A stretch of 23,234 nucleotides of DNA from a virus, in the IMG/VR virus record IMGVR_UViG_3300025120_000584, positions 1 to 23,234 of that record; one strand, written 5' to 3'. Position numbers and translations under genes: made by a program. The notes under the pieces are model-generated. The model worked only from the letters and a program-made list of their open reading frames with translations, was not told the origin of the DNA and ran no database searches. Of this stretch, positions 8,565 through 15,161 are shown one piece after another. Position 1 is the stretch's first letter; each line of letters begins with the position of its first letter.

Positions 8565-9643
8565 TACCCCACCATTCTCCTTAACATAGCTGGTGCATCG
8601 TCTTCAGCCTCGTTGATTTTGTCTAGAAAACCGCCTCCAAACGCTTTTTCAATTGCTTTAGTTGTTGGTTGTCTTAGTACAAACTCGTCTTCAGTTAGAA
8701 GTACATCTTGTTGCCCATCAAGTGTGGCAGGAACCATATCGTCTTTACCTGATCCATCTCCTGGGCCTTTAACCATCCCTTTTTCACCCGCAGCAAATCT
8801 AGCTACTGTGTCATCTAACTCTCCTGACTGCACCTTTGTGACAAGATCGCGTAGTGCGTCCTCGCCGTACTTCTGAACAAACATAGCTAACGCTATTTCT
8901 GGCTGCTCAGACATCCCTTTAACTGCTTCGATAGCTTCGACAATAACATCTTTCTCGTTCATGCCTGCTTCTTCCATCATTGCATCGGCCTCGGCCTCGC
9001 CACCTTTAGCTAGAGCCATTATGCCACCATCTGCATACATGTATGGGTATTGTGGTGTATATCCCGGAGGTGCTGGCGGACGTTGATACTGAAAATAGAG
9101 ACCCTCGCTACCACCTGATGCAAATGGATCAGGGTTGTAACTCACCTGCATAGGACGTGGCATTGGTGGCCTTGTGTCTTCGTCATCATCCCTTTGTTTC
9201 TTGGCTTGCTGCTCCATCATTTGAGCATCAGTCATAGCCTGACCCATAAACGCGGCAGGCATTACCCCCGGAAGCATAGCTCCTGCTGCTGCGCCTTGGA
9301 TACCACCTGAAAACAAGCTGCCTTCAGTTCCTGTAGGGAGCGCATTTAAAAACTTGCTGCCTTCTATTGAGCCTTGCGCGGCTTGTTGTGCGCCTGTCAT
9401 AGCTGTACTGTTTTTAAGACCCCCACCACCTGTGAGACTACCCATAACCTTGCCACTTAAACCTGCAAGAAGACCTGTTTTTATACCATCTCCAAGATCT
9501 CCAGTTTGTAAAAAAGATCCAAGACCTGCACCAATACCAGATAAAACAGGAGCAGACATGCCCGCCAAGAAAGGTATGCCAGCCAATGCGCCAGAACCAG
9601 CTAAAGCAGGTAGACCTATACTCATTAACAGGGGTAGAACCAT
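8564..9643 (-). CDS. Gly-rich virion-associated protein with GGI and GDGxxxDDMVPA motifs, 359 aa
   Basis: The ATG at 9643 has GGAG in GGAGATGTAA. The N-terminal ~130 residues are strongly hydrophobic and Gly/Ala/Met-rich (for example LPLLMSIGLPALAGSG), suggesting membrane interaction or collapsed packing. Then come QQAKKQRDDDEDTRPPMPRP (145-164), a Pro/Tyr-rich spacer, ADGGIMALAKGG (204-215), an Ala/Glu helical region, and a C-terminal conserved-looking block with KGPGDGSGKDDMVPATLDGQ (292-311) leading to LLTEDEFVLRQPTTKA. This last block recurs in many marine phage proteins of unknown function. First gene after the widest intergenic gap and first of the putative ejection block. No catalytic motif was recognised. 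A membrane-active or scaffold role is speculation. Confidence 0.85.
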   Translation of the reverse strand: MVLPLLMSIGLPALAGSGALAGIPFLAGMSAPVLSGIGAGLGSFLQTGDLGDGIKTGLLAGLSGKVMGSLTGGGGLKNSTAMTGAQQAAQGSIEGSKFLNALPTGTEGSLFSGGIQGAAAGAMLPGVMPAAFMGQAMTDAQMMEQQAKKQRDDDEDTRPPMPRPMQVSYNPDPFASGGSEGLYFQYQRPPAPPGYTPQYPYMYADGGIMALAKGGEAEADAMMEEAGMNEKDVIVEAIEAVKGMSEQPEIALAMFVQKYGEDALRDLVTKVQSGELDDTVARFAAGEKGMVKGPGDGSGKDDMVPATLDGQQDVLLTEDEFVLRQPTTKAIEKAFGGGFLDKINEAEDDAPAMLRRMVG

Positions 9644-9666
9644 TTACATCTCCAAAACTTACATAA

Positions 9667-9695
9667 ACTCTAGCATTAAAAGTTTAAACTGGCAA
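9667..9695 (-). promoter_or_regulatory. Possible sigma70-type promoter before the 359-aa gene
   Basis: The only gap above 30 bp (9644-9695) contains, on the minus strand, TTGCCA (9695-9690), a 17-nt spacer and TAGAGT (9672-9667), giving 5/6 and 4/6 matches to the -35 and -10 consensus. It would start a transcript for the ejection block. The -10 is weak and such matches are common in AT-rich gaps. Confidence 0.22.
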
Positions 9696-10304
9696 TTACG
9701 TTAACCATCCATATATCTTATTTGTTTCTTCTTTGCGGTGCTTCAACCCGTTGTAGCCACCGTTTACTCTTTTTGTGACTGTTTTTATAACTTCGTCGTT
9801 AACGCCTTCGTCACATATTTCCCATAGTTTATTCCTATGAAAGAACCAGATAGCTGACTCCATAGGGTATTTTGTAGCCACAAGATCAGGATCTTTTAAT
9901 ACTTCAGGCAAATCCATGTCCGTTGCGAACTGAGAATAGTTATTTTTTCCAGTGCATTGTAAGAATCCGCGCCCTCGCCACAGATAACCCTGTCCAGAAT
10001 TACCCATCCTGTCACCGTATACACGATCAGCTAGAGCCTGCGGGTTACGAGCACAGCTTTCGGCATCACTCTCCGACTTAAAATATTTGCCAAATACCCC
10101 TAATATAGATTCTTTGCTGTAGTTTAAGTTCTCTTCTGTATAGCGAAACGTACCACTCTCATGAACAAGTTGTCCTAAGAAGTGCGACCCACGCTCTGGA
10201 TTTAAAGCGTAGTGGTCACAGATTTTCTTTGCAGTGTTAGGGCCGAACGAGCCATCAGGTGCAGATCCTATCTTTTCCTGCAATGTTTTTAATGCTTCAC
10301 TCAT
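9696..10304 (-). CDS. Endolysin, glycoside hydrolase family 19 (chitinase-like muramidase)
   Basis: 202 aa; AAAGGAG precedes the ATG by 9 nt. Residues ~5-35 resemble a short peptidoglycan-binding domain (APDGSFGPNTAKKI). The remainder is a GH19 domain: VHESGTFRYTEENLNYS (47-63) holds Glu49, the likely general acid, with Glu57 or Glu58 as the likely second carboxylate; GRGFLQCTGKNNYSQF (111-126) is the GH19 substrate-cleft signature; VNGGYNGL (180-187) is the C-terminal signature. GH19 endolysins cleave the beta-1,4 glycan backbone of peptidoglycan. There is no signal peptide, so it should need a holin, in keeping with the four small membrane proteins upstream. The 5' end overlaps the preceding gene by 8 bp. 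Last gene of the lysis cassette. Confidence 0.95.
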   Translation of the reverse strand: MSEALKTLQEKIGSAPDGSFGPNTAKKICDHYALNPERGSHFLGQLVHESGTFRYTEENLNYSKESILGVFGKYFKSESDAESCARNPQALADRVYGDRMGNSGQGYLWRGRGFLQCTGKNNYSQFATDMDLPEVLKDPDLVATKYPMESAIWFFHRNKLWEICDEGVNDEVIKTVTKRVNGGYNGLKHRKEETNKIYGWLT

Positions 10305-10566
10305 CTACAAACTCCTTTGACCCGCAAACTCGCTCATACACCATGTCTGATGTGTAACCCTCTGCCCATTTGTTTTCAGTAAAAGTGCAGAACTCCCACA
10401 GATCGTTTACATCTGCACTGAGTAGATCAATAATGTCTTGCTGTGCAGATACTGTTCCCTCAAGATGTTCAATATCATGAACCATCCCAGAGATATACCA
10501 GACCAACGCAACTAACTGCACAGCCATGGCAAAGACAAGAGCAACAGGTATCTTCATATCAGCCAT
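10297..10566 (-). CDS. Small single-TM protein of the lysis cassette (possible spanin-like)
   Basis: From the ATG at 10566 the product is 89 aa (MADMKIPVALVF). I prefer this start because AGGTGG lies 8 nt upstream. The alternatives are GTG at 10578, inside that same ribosome site, and ATG at 10557, directly after the upstream stop. One N-terminal transmembrane helix (IPVALVFAMAVQLVALVWYI) is followed by a ~60-residue acidic domain that begins as a short coiled coil and carries two Cys. A type II membrane protein overlapping the endolysin gene fits an accessory lysis role such as an i-spanin, though it is shorter than most spanins and I see no partner lipoprotein. Function not established. Confidence 0.75.
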   Translation of the reverse strand: MADMKIPVALVFAMAVQLVALVWYISGMVHDIEHLEGTVSAQQDIIDLLSADVNDLWEFCTFTENKWAEGYTSDMVYERVCGSKEFVDE

Positions 10567-10762
10567 TTGACTTGCCACCTATATAACCACCAACAACTCC
10601 GATTACACCAGTCATTGACATTTGTAGTAAGCCTATAATGTTCTCGTCTAATTCACCACCATGTTCATTAGCCATTTTAAATTCATCGTAGATAATCAAG
10701 CCAAGTATTCCCATAAGTCCTACGGCAAGTACTAATACCACGATGTCTTTCATATACTTCAT
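10559..10762 (-). CDS. Small two-TM protein, possible holin/antiholin
   Basis: 67 aa; GAGG is positioned 5 nt before the ATG, and the start lies 2 bp after the stop of the 3TM-holin-like gene. Two hydrophobic helices (~5-25, KDIVVLVLAVGLMGILGLII; ~42-63, IIGLLQMSMTGVIGVVGGYI) are joined by an acidic loop with DEFKMANEHGGELDEN; the tail is short and polar. Size and topology fit class II holins, and the location between a 3TM holin-like gene and the endolysin supports a lysis role. No family-level match recognised, so the function remains inferred. Confidence 0.75.
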   Translation of the reverse strand: MKYMKDIVVLVLAVGLMGILGLIIYDEFKMANEHGGELDENIIGLLQMSMTGVIGVVGGYIGGKSNG

Positions 10763-10764
10763 CG

Positions 10765-11145
10765 CTACCTCTTAAAGAACTTCTGTACGCCACGCACACC
10801 AAAGGACGCTGATATGGCGATACCTAAACTGTAAAAATACCAGTCAGGTGCTTTGGAAAGCTGTTCAAAGCCTTTATCCACCCAACCATCAGTTCCTGGA
10901 ACAAACGCCAAAACAAGCGGTATAGACAGGACAATTACAAACCACTCGTCTTTCCAACTTGATTGAGAACCTTGCGCCATTATGCGCTCCCAGTCTGCGA
11001 CTGATGTCTCTTTTGAGAGCATGATTTTTGCTTTTGCTTCCGCTTCTGTTAGCTTGAGTTTTGCACTTGCAGCTTGAGCTTGTGACTTCGCATCAAACCA
11101 ACTCCCTGCTAAATTAGCTATCGGCGCTATCAGTTGAGCAATCAT
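10765..11145 (-). CDS. Holin, GTA_holin_3TM-like
   Basis: 126 aa with a strong GAGGAGGAA ribosome site. It resembles the gene-transfer-agent holin family (3TM): an Ala/Lys-rich amphipathic N-terminal helix (18-45), the conserved-looking ADWERIMAQGSQSSWKDEW (50-68), then transmembrane helices at ~67-83 (WFVIVLSIPLVLAFVPG) and ~101-119 (DWYFYSLGIAISASFGVRGV), ending with a basic KFFKR tail. A weaker N-terminal hydrophobic helix (IAQLIAPIANLAG) would be the third. Such holins permeabilise the inner membrane to release endolysin. The ATG overlaps the upstream stop by 4 bp (ATGA). Best supported of the four membrane genes. Confidence 0.85.
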   Translation of the reverse strand: MIAQLIAPIANLAGSWFDAKSQAQAASAKLKLTEAEAKAKIMLSKETSVADWERIMAQGSQSSWKDEWFVIVLSIPLVLAFVPGTDGWVDKGFEQLSKAPDWYFYSLGIAISASFGVRGVQKFFKR

Positions 11146-11375
11146 AGCTCTTCCTCCTCAACAACTTTTTTCTTTGCAGACGTGGACTCTTTGCCCATCC
11201 ATATGCCAAAGCAACCAGTAAGAGCACCCATGCAAACAGATACGAGACCACTCTGTGCAACAGATGGATCAGGCAATCCCATAAACCAATGCACTGCTTG
11301 ATATGTAAGAATAGTAACTGCCAGCATCATAAGACGTGGAAGAACTTTCCAATCATCCAATACTGTTGCTGGCAT
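11142..11375 (-). CDS. Small two-TM membrane protein, lysis-cassette member
   Basis: 77 aa. GGAGG lies 9 nt upstream, and the ATG shares a base with the TAA of the previous gene (TAATG). Two transmembrane helices (~15-34, LMMLAVTILTYQAVHWFMGL; ~42-61, SGLVSVCMGALTGCFGIWMG) are followed by a charged tail with KKK then EEEE, which should stay cytoplasmic. This topology suits a second holin, an antiholin, or a pinholin-like partner of the downstream 3TM holin. The stop overlaps the downstream start by ATGA. Similar small proteins are widespread in marine phages without a proven function. Confidence 0.78.
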   Translation of the reverse strand: MPATVLDDWKVLPRLMMLAVTILTYQAVHWFMGLPDPSVAQSGLVSVCMGALTGCFGIWMGKESTSAKKKVVEEEEL

Positions 11376-12208
11376 TATCTCATCCCTCCAAACCTAGAAG
11401 CTAACATGTTTATAAAAGGAGAAAATCTTGACGGAGGCTGCTGTGGTCTGCCACCATAATCTGGTGTACGAGGCAAGCCTACCATGCCCGGTGGCAGTTG
11501 AGGGCCAGTACGAGGGCCACCTTTACCGCCGCCACCCATAACCATGTCCATGCCTTGTTGATAGTCAGCTTGATCTGCCATGCCCTGTGCCATGTTATTA
11601 ATCTGCTGCCGTTCTGCTACACTCATCATTTCCATAGGGCGAGGGGCAAGACGCTGTGCGCCACCAAGAGTTGCGTAGTTTTGTGCCGCGTAATTAAACG
11701 CTGGGCTTGCATTCGGGCCTTGACGAGCTGCTGCCATATAATATGGCATTTGACCTGCACCTTGTTGAGACTCAAAAATGTTCAACGCCTCACGACGCAT
11801 ATCAGGTGTGACTCTAGGTTGCTGTGGCTGTTGTTGACTCTGCATGTATTCGTTGTACCTACGAAGGTTTTCAGCGTACTGATCTGTCATGTCTGGAGCT
11901 TGATCAGCGGTCTGTTGAGATGAAGAGCCGCCGCCTCTATTTCTATTTCTGTTCCTAAATTGTTCATTAGCTTCAAATGATCTCTGTGAACGTGTATTGT
12001 AGTTATCTAAATCTGAGCCAGTATATCTTTGCTGCCCAGTTGCGTGTCTAAAATCATCTCTAATTTGCCGCCCAGCACTTCTAATGCCACCCATTGCTCT
12101 ATCCACTATAGACCTTTCTGGTCTTGAACGAGGTCTTGGACTTGATGATGGTCTTGGATTTGCTGATGCGCTAACTCCTTGAGAACCAAATTTATCTACA
12201 CTAGGCAT
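11375..12208 (-). CDS. Disordered Gln/Arg/Pro-rich virion-associated protein, 277 aa
   Basis: GGAGGG precedes the ATG by 8 nt. The composition is low-complexity: a Ser/Pro/Arg-rich start (SSSPRPRSRPERS, ~21-33), an Asn/Arg-rich tract (FRNRNRNRGGG), a Gln-rich stretch (~118-130), Tyr/Met/Ala segments, a Gly cluster (MVMGGGGKGGP) and a C-terminus SRFSPFINMLASRFGGM that could be a short amphipathic helix. No fold or enzyme was recognised. The basic composition would permit contact with packaged DNA. It sits between tail genes and the lysis cassette, overlapping both neighbours by one base. Real gene on ribosome site, size and packing; function unknown. Confidence 0.75.
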   Translation of the reverse strand: MPSVDKFGSQGVSASANPRPSSSPRPRSRPERSIVDRAMGGIRSAGRQIRDDFRHATGQQRYTGSDLDNYNTRSQRSFEANEQFRNRNRNRGGGSSSQQTADQAPDMTDQYAENLRRYNEYMQSQQQPQQPRVTPDMRREALNIFESQQGAGQMPYYMAAARQGPNASPAFNYAAQNYATLGGAQRLAPRPMEMMSVAERQQINNMAQGMADQADYQQGMDMVMGGGGKGGPRTGPQLPPGMVGLPRTPDYGGRPQQPPSRFSPFINMLASRFGGMR

Positions 12209-12441
12209 TATAAAGTCCCTCCGTCTGCTGCTTGCGGCATTGTCACTGTAATCTTAGTGTGCCGTTTGGTTTCTCCTGTCCATGCTTTTCCACAATCAGG
12301 GCAGTTACCATCAGGATATGAAGCAACTTCTTCTGGTGTGTCCACTAAGTTATCGCAGTGATGGCACTGTAACTTGTCTTCAGATGTGGAAGGCTTCCAC
12401 TTTGAACCATCCATTAATGTAATAATTGTTTCGTCACTCAT
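12208..12441 (-). CDS. Small zinc-ribbon protein, 77 aa
   Basis: AAGGA lies 7 nt before the ATG; the start overlaps the upstream stop by ATGA and the stop shares a base with the next start. Four cysteines form two CxxC knuckles, Cys26/Cys29 (CHHC) and Cys47/Cys50 (CPDC), 17 residues apart, the spacing of a rubredoxin-like zinc ribbon. The N-terminus (ETIITLMDGSKWKPS) and C-terminus (HTKITVTMPQ) look like beta strands. It might bind zinc as a structural module, contact nucleic acid, or be a minor virion component; the sequence does not decide. Confidence 0.8.
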   Translation of the reverse strand: MSDETIITLMDGSKWKPSTSEDKLQCHHCDNLVDTPEEVASYPDGNCPDCGKAWTGETKRHTKITVTMPQAADGGTL

Positions 12442-12692
12442 ACTACTATCCTTAATTCACCAGTTGAAGTTTTATATACATCATTTACCGACAATCCTCC
12501 AGTGACCGCCGCAGCGTTGTTTGCGTATGTTGGTAAGTTTAACAGATTTAAAGTGTTAAATACAGCAGTTCCTGGATTCTGTGCTTGAGTAAGATAAACA
12601 GAAAACGCTCGAACTACTTCTGAAAAATATCGCTGATCGTATGCTTGAGGCGCAAGTGGAAAATACGGGACTGGTGCTTCTTTAGTAGCCAT
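12438..12692 (-). CDS. Small conserved phage protein, 84 aa
   Basis: The ATG overlaps the TAA of the tail hub gene by one base and GGAAGAAG lies upstream. The N-terminal half has a Tyr/Phe/Pro-rich start (VPYFPLAPQAYDQRYF) and an amphipathic helix (FSEVVRAFSVYLTQAQNPG). The C-terminal half (LPTYANNAAAVTGGLSVNDV then TSTGELRIVV) matches a motif of the form GGLxxxDVYxTxTGxLRIV, often seen at the C-terminus of small proteins next to tail genes in marine phages. Likely a minor virion or tail protein; function unknown. Confidence 0.78.
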   Translation of the reverse strand: MATKEAPVPYFPLAPQAYDQRYFSEVVRAFSVYLTQAQNPGTAVFNTLNLLNLPTYANNAAAVTGGLSVNDVYKTSTGELRIVV

Positions 12693-14611
12693 TATCTTCT
12701 TCCATCCTGTCTAATGTCTACACGAGGTGAGCCAAGTCTCCAACCAACACCTGTCTCACTAGACTCCACTCTTAATGCCATTGACCGACCACGAAGCCTT
12801 ACATAAACTTGGTTCGTAAACTGCTCTACAGGAGCAGTGGCTGTTCTAGTTACTGTCTCGTCATCAGTTTGTAGGTAGTTACCACCCGGAAAGTTTCTTG
12901 CCTTCATGGTGAGTGTCACACTTGGATTTAATGAAGTGGAGTTTCTAAAAGTAACATCAGGTATTACTTTACTTACAAAAGAAAAGTTGTTTCCATCTCC
13001 GATGTCAAACTGACTAGATTCTATATACGCACTAATAGCTGTAGCAGGTGCTGTGCTTCCGTCGTCAAAACCATTTTCATGATAATATAAATATCCATCA
13101 AGACCCGCTGCAATTGGATAATCCACAACCCCACGATCTGTCCATGCCCCACGATCTAATGTTCCGTAGTACCAGATGTTCTGCATATAATTGTAAACAG
13201 CATATCGATCTACTGTAGAGCTACCTGATGAACAATAAAACCACCAAACTTCTGAATACGCAGTATTTGACGCAGCAAATATTTTTTCTACCTGTCCTTC
13301 GTTAAAATCACTAAACACATAATCTTTTACACTACATGGTATCTTTTGAACTGAACCAGTATACACATAAAACTCATTAGCACCCATCCAATATACATTG
13401 TCTTCGATGGCTATTGCGGCATTCGGACTTGCTATGGTTATATTTTCAGAAACCATATTGATGCCGAATGTAAACGGTGGCCCTAAATACTGCATTGCGT
13501 GAAGAGATATATCGGTAAACACTAGAATTTGCTGCCGTGTTTCTGTTGCCGTAACAATCCTAGAACCAGATCCCACAAGCAAATCACCTGCTGTATTTGT
13601 AGTAGTCGGTGTCCAATCAGCAGCGTCTTCTTGATCGGAGAACCTTATCAATAACGGGTCTTGTGTAGCACTTCCTAACGGATTACAGCCAAAAGCTATA
13701 ACATGCCTATCTACGTCAGAAACAAGAACTTTTGCTGCTATAGTGGGAGTGTTGCTTGCTCCTGACAAAGAAGACAGAGGCACGGCTCTTTGCGATAGAG
13801 GAGTAGATGCAGACGCATCCCAATAGTAAACACCACCGTTGTACACGTTGATAATTAAGTCTTCACCAAAGTTATCATGTGACCACAAGCGAAGCGTATC
13901 TGTTTGAGCGTTAATAGTAGCTGCTGAGCCCCAAGCTCCTCGTGACCAAGTCCCTGCACCCCAGCCATTTCCAAATACAGATGTCTCTAATCCTGTATTG
14001 ATTTGATATGCACCAACGACAGATGAGCCTCCGTTACCTGTATCTGAAGAGTTTGCTGCTACAGCGACGGGAGTGTAGTTTCCAGCAGATGTGATATCGG
14101 CTACTGTATTAACTTCACGAGCAATAATTGTGTAGCTGTTACTATTAACAACGGCAGCTATTTTATATTCTTGATTTAAAACATTAGCGGTAATATTACC
14201 ACCAAGAGTAGCCGCGCCACTAAAAGTTACAAAATCACCTTCAACAGCTTCATGGTTTGTATCAGTGACTGTAATGGTAGAAGATGTATTTGTTGCCGCA
14301 AAGGTTACATCTCCAGCGGATGTCGTGACTCGTATTGGGGTTATGTCGTAGTAACCTTGACCACTTTCAATATAGTATTTGTCACTTGTACCGACACCTA
14401 AATAATTATCTAAAGCAATCGTTCTCCAAGGGTGCAATGCACGGCAAGAACCAAGAAAAGATTTAAGACCAAGCCTTGTCCAACCGCCGATCTTTTCTGG
14501 ATAACCCGCTCGAAAACGAACTTTATCCATGTCAAACCAACCACCCTCATTACTATACGAGGTAGTTTCTTTATTGATCCCTGGTTGAAACTGAAGTTTG
14601 GTTAGAGGCAT
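12692..14611 (-). CDS. Tail hub / packaged-DNA stabilisation protein (P22 gp10-like)
   Basis: 639 aa; AAGGA precedes the ATG. The opening (LQFQPGINKETTSYSNEGGW, then FRAGYPEKIGGWTRL) is characteristic of a marine podovirus tail-hub family that I relate to P22 gp10 (Phage_stabilise). Residues ~95-165 (VTDTNHEAVEGDFVTFSGAA and following) form an inserted beta domain; then come a WGAGTWSRGAWGSA segment (~217-230) and a series of beta repeats that fit a propeller-like body. The C-terminus (VRLRGRSMALRVESS through SPRVDIRQDGRR) parallels the final strands of gp10. In P22 this protein lies between gp4 and the tail needle and closes the portal channel. Follows the fibre-chaperone gene with a 28-bp gap. 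Family relation is from memory, not a search. Confidence 0.8.
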   Translation of the reverse strand: MPLTKLQFQPGINKETTSYSNEGGWFDMDKVRFRAGYPEKIGGWTRLGLKSFLGSCRALHPWRTIALDNYLGVGTSDKYYIESGQGYYDITPIRVTTSAGDVTFAATNTSSTITVTDTNHEAVEGDFVTFSGAATLGGNITANVLNQEYKIAAVVNSNSYTIIAREVNTVADITSAGNYTPVAVAANSSDTGNGGSSVVGAYQINTGLETSVFGNGWGAGTWSRGAWGSAATINAQTDTLRLWSHDNFGEDLIINVYNGGVYYWDASASTPLSQRAVPLSSLSGASNTPTIAAKVLVSDVDRHVIAFGCNPLGSATQDPLLIRFSDQEDAADWTPTTTNTAGDLLVGSGSRIVTATETRQQILVFTDISLHAMQYLGPPFTFGINMVSENITIASPNAAIAIEDNVYWMGANEFYVYTGSVQKIPCSVKDYVFSDFNEGQVEKIFAASNTAYSEVWWFYCSSGSSTVDRYAVYNYMQNIWYYGTLDRGAWTDRGVVDYPIAAGLDGYLYYHENGFDDGSTAPATAISAYIESSQFDIGDGNNFSFVSKVIPDVTFRNSTSLNPSVTLTMKARNFPGGNYLQTDDETVTRTATAPVEQFTNQVYVRLRGRSMALRVESSETGVGWRLGSPRVDIRQDGRR

Positions 14612-14626
14612 TATGCGTCCTTAATT

Positions 14627-14640
14627 AGTTCAATTGAACT
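14627..14640. promoter_or_regulatory. Inverted repeat AGTTCA-N2-TGAACT at a gene junction
   Basis: A perfect 14-bp palindrome, agttcaattgaact, in the 28-bp gap between the 164-aa gene and the tail hub gene. On the coding strand it directly follows the TA of the upstream TAA stop. The same arms with another 2-nt centre occur at 22462-22475. Could be an operator or a small RNA hairpin; no T-run for a terminator. Confidence 0.3.
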
Positions 14641-15134
14641 TATGGTTTAGTAGGCCAATCATCTGATTCTAGATGAGGCCAGTTGGAATGTGTAGTTATA
14701 TCACGTAACGCTTGACGATAAGCTGTTTTATCAGATGACATAGTTAGATCAGAACTTGCCCACCAATCTGTTTCAGCAATAAGGCTATCTCGTGTTCTAC
14801 GATTTTGATCTGCTGCACTACTGTCTAATTGAGCCTGATATGCAGTTTCTTGCTCCGCTTTAGTTTGCCCACCTTCAATATCAGCAAACATATCAACAAT
14901 TTGCCATGCGTAGACCCAATCGCCATTTGAGTTCTGCTCAACACCATTTCTTACTGCATGTTGATATTGGCCTATTCCCTCTGTTGGGGCAGCGGCAATC
15001 ATAACTGGATCAATATCTAATGCGTCACAAACATCGCTGTTCCAGACTTTTGGGAAAGAGATATTAGGATTATCACGCCTTAACTCGCCTTGAGTTTTAA
15101 TTTCACCTGTAGTTTTTTTGCGATATTCAGTCAT
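14640..15134 (-). CDS. Tail fibre assembly chaperone-like protein (Phage_tail_APC-type C-terminus)
   Basis: 164 aa with AAGGAG 9 nt before the ATG. The C-terminal ~50 residues (RDSLIAETDWWASSDL, AYRQALRDITTHSNWP, DDWPTKP; 115-164) match the short domain of phage tail assembly chaperones: an R-D-x-L-I-A-E-T-D-W start, a Y-R-Q-A-L-R-D helix and a W-P terminus. The N-terminus (MTEYRKKTTGEIKTQGELRR, NPNISFPKVW) is an accessory domain common beside fibre genes; the middle is Glu/Gln-rich. Members of this group lie just after fibre genes and help fold or attach fibres, in accord with the four fibre genes upstream. Whether it is a chaperone or stays on the virion is not decidable here. Confidence 0.83.
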   Translation of the reverse strand: MTEYRKKTTGEIKTQGELRRDNPNISFPKVWNSDVCDALDIDPVMIAAAPTEGIGQYQHAVRNGVEQNSNGDWVYAWQIVDMFADIEGGQTKAEQETAYQAQLDSSAADQNRRTRDSLIAETDWWASSDLTMSSDKTAYRQALRDITTHSNWPHLESDDWPTKP

Positions 15135-15161
15135 CAGTTGTTACTCCTTTTTGACCTTGAG

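Noticed and set aside
10559-10578. Overlap of the 67-aa and 93-codon frames as a programmed frameshift or a broken single gene
   Set aside because: Both frames have their own starts and complete membrane helices, and a good ribosome site precedes the ATG at 10566; simple overlap suffices.
10765-11145. GTA_holin-like gene as evidence for a gene transfer agent
   Set aside because: The family is also common in phages, and the podovirus-type adaptor, tail hub and giant ejection proteins do not fit an RcGTA-type cluster.
14627-14640. Palindrome as a rho-independent terminator
   Set aside because: AT-rich 6-bp arms and no T-tract on the coding strand.
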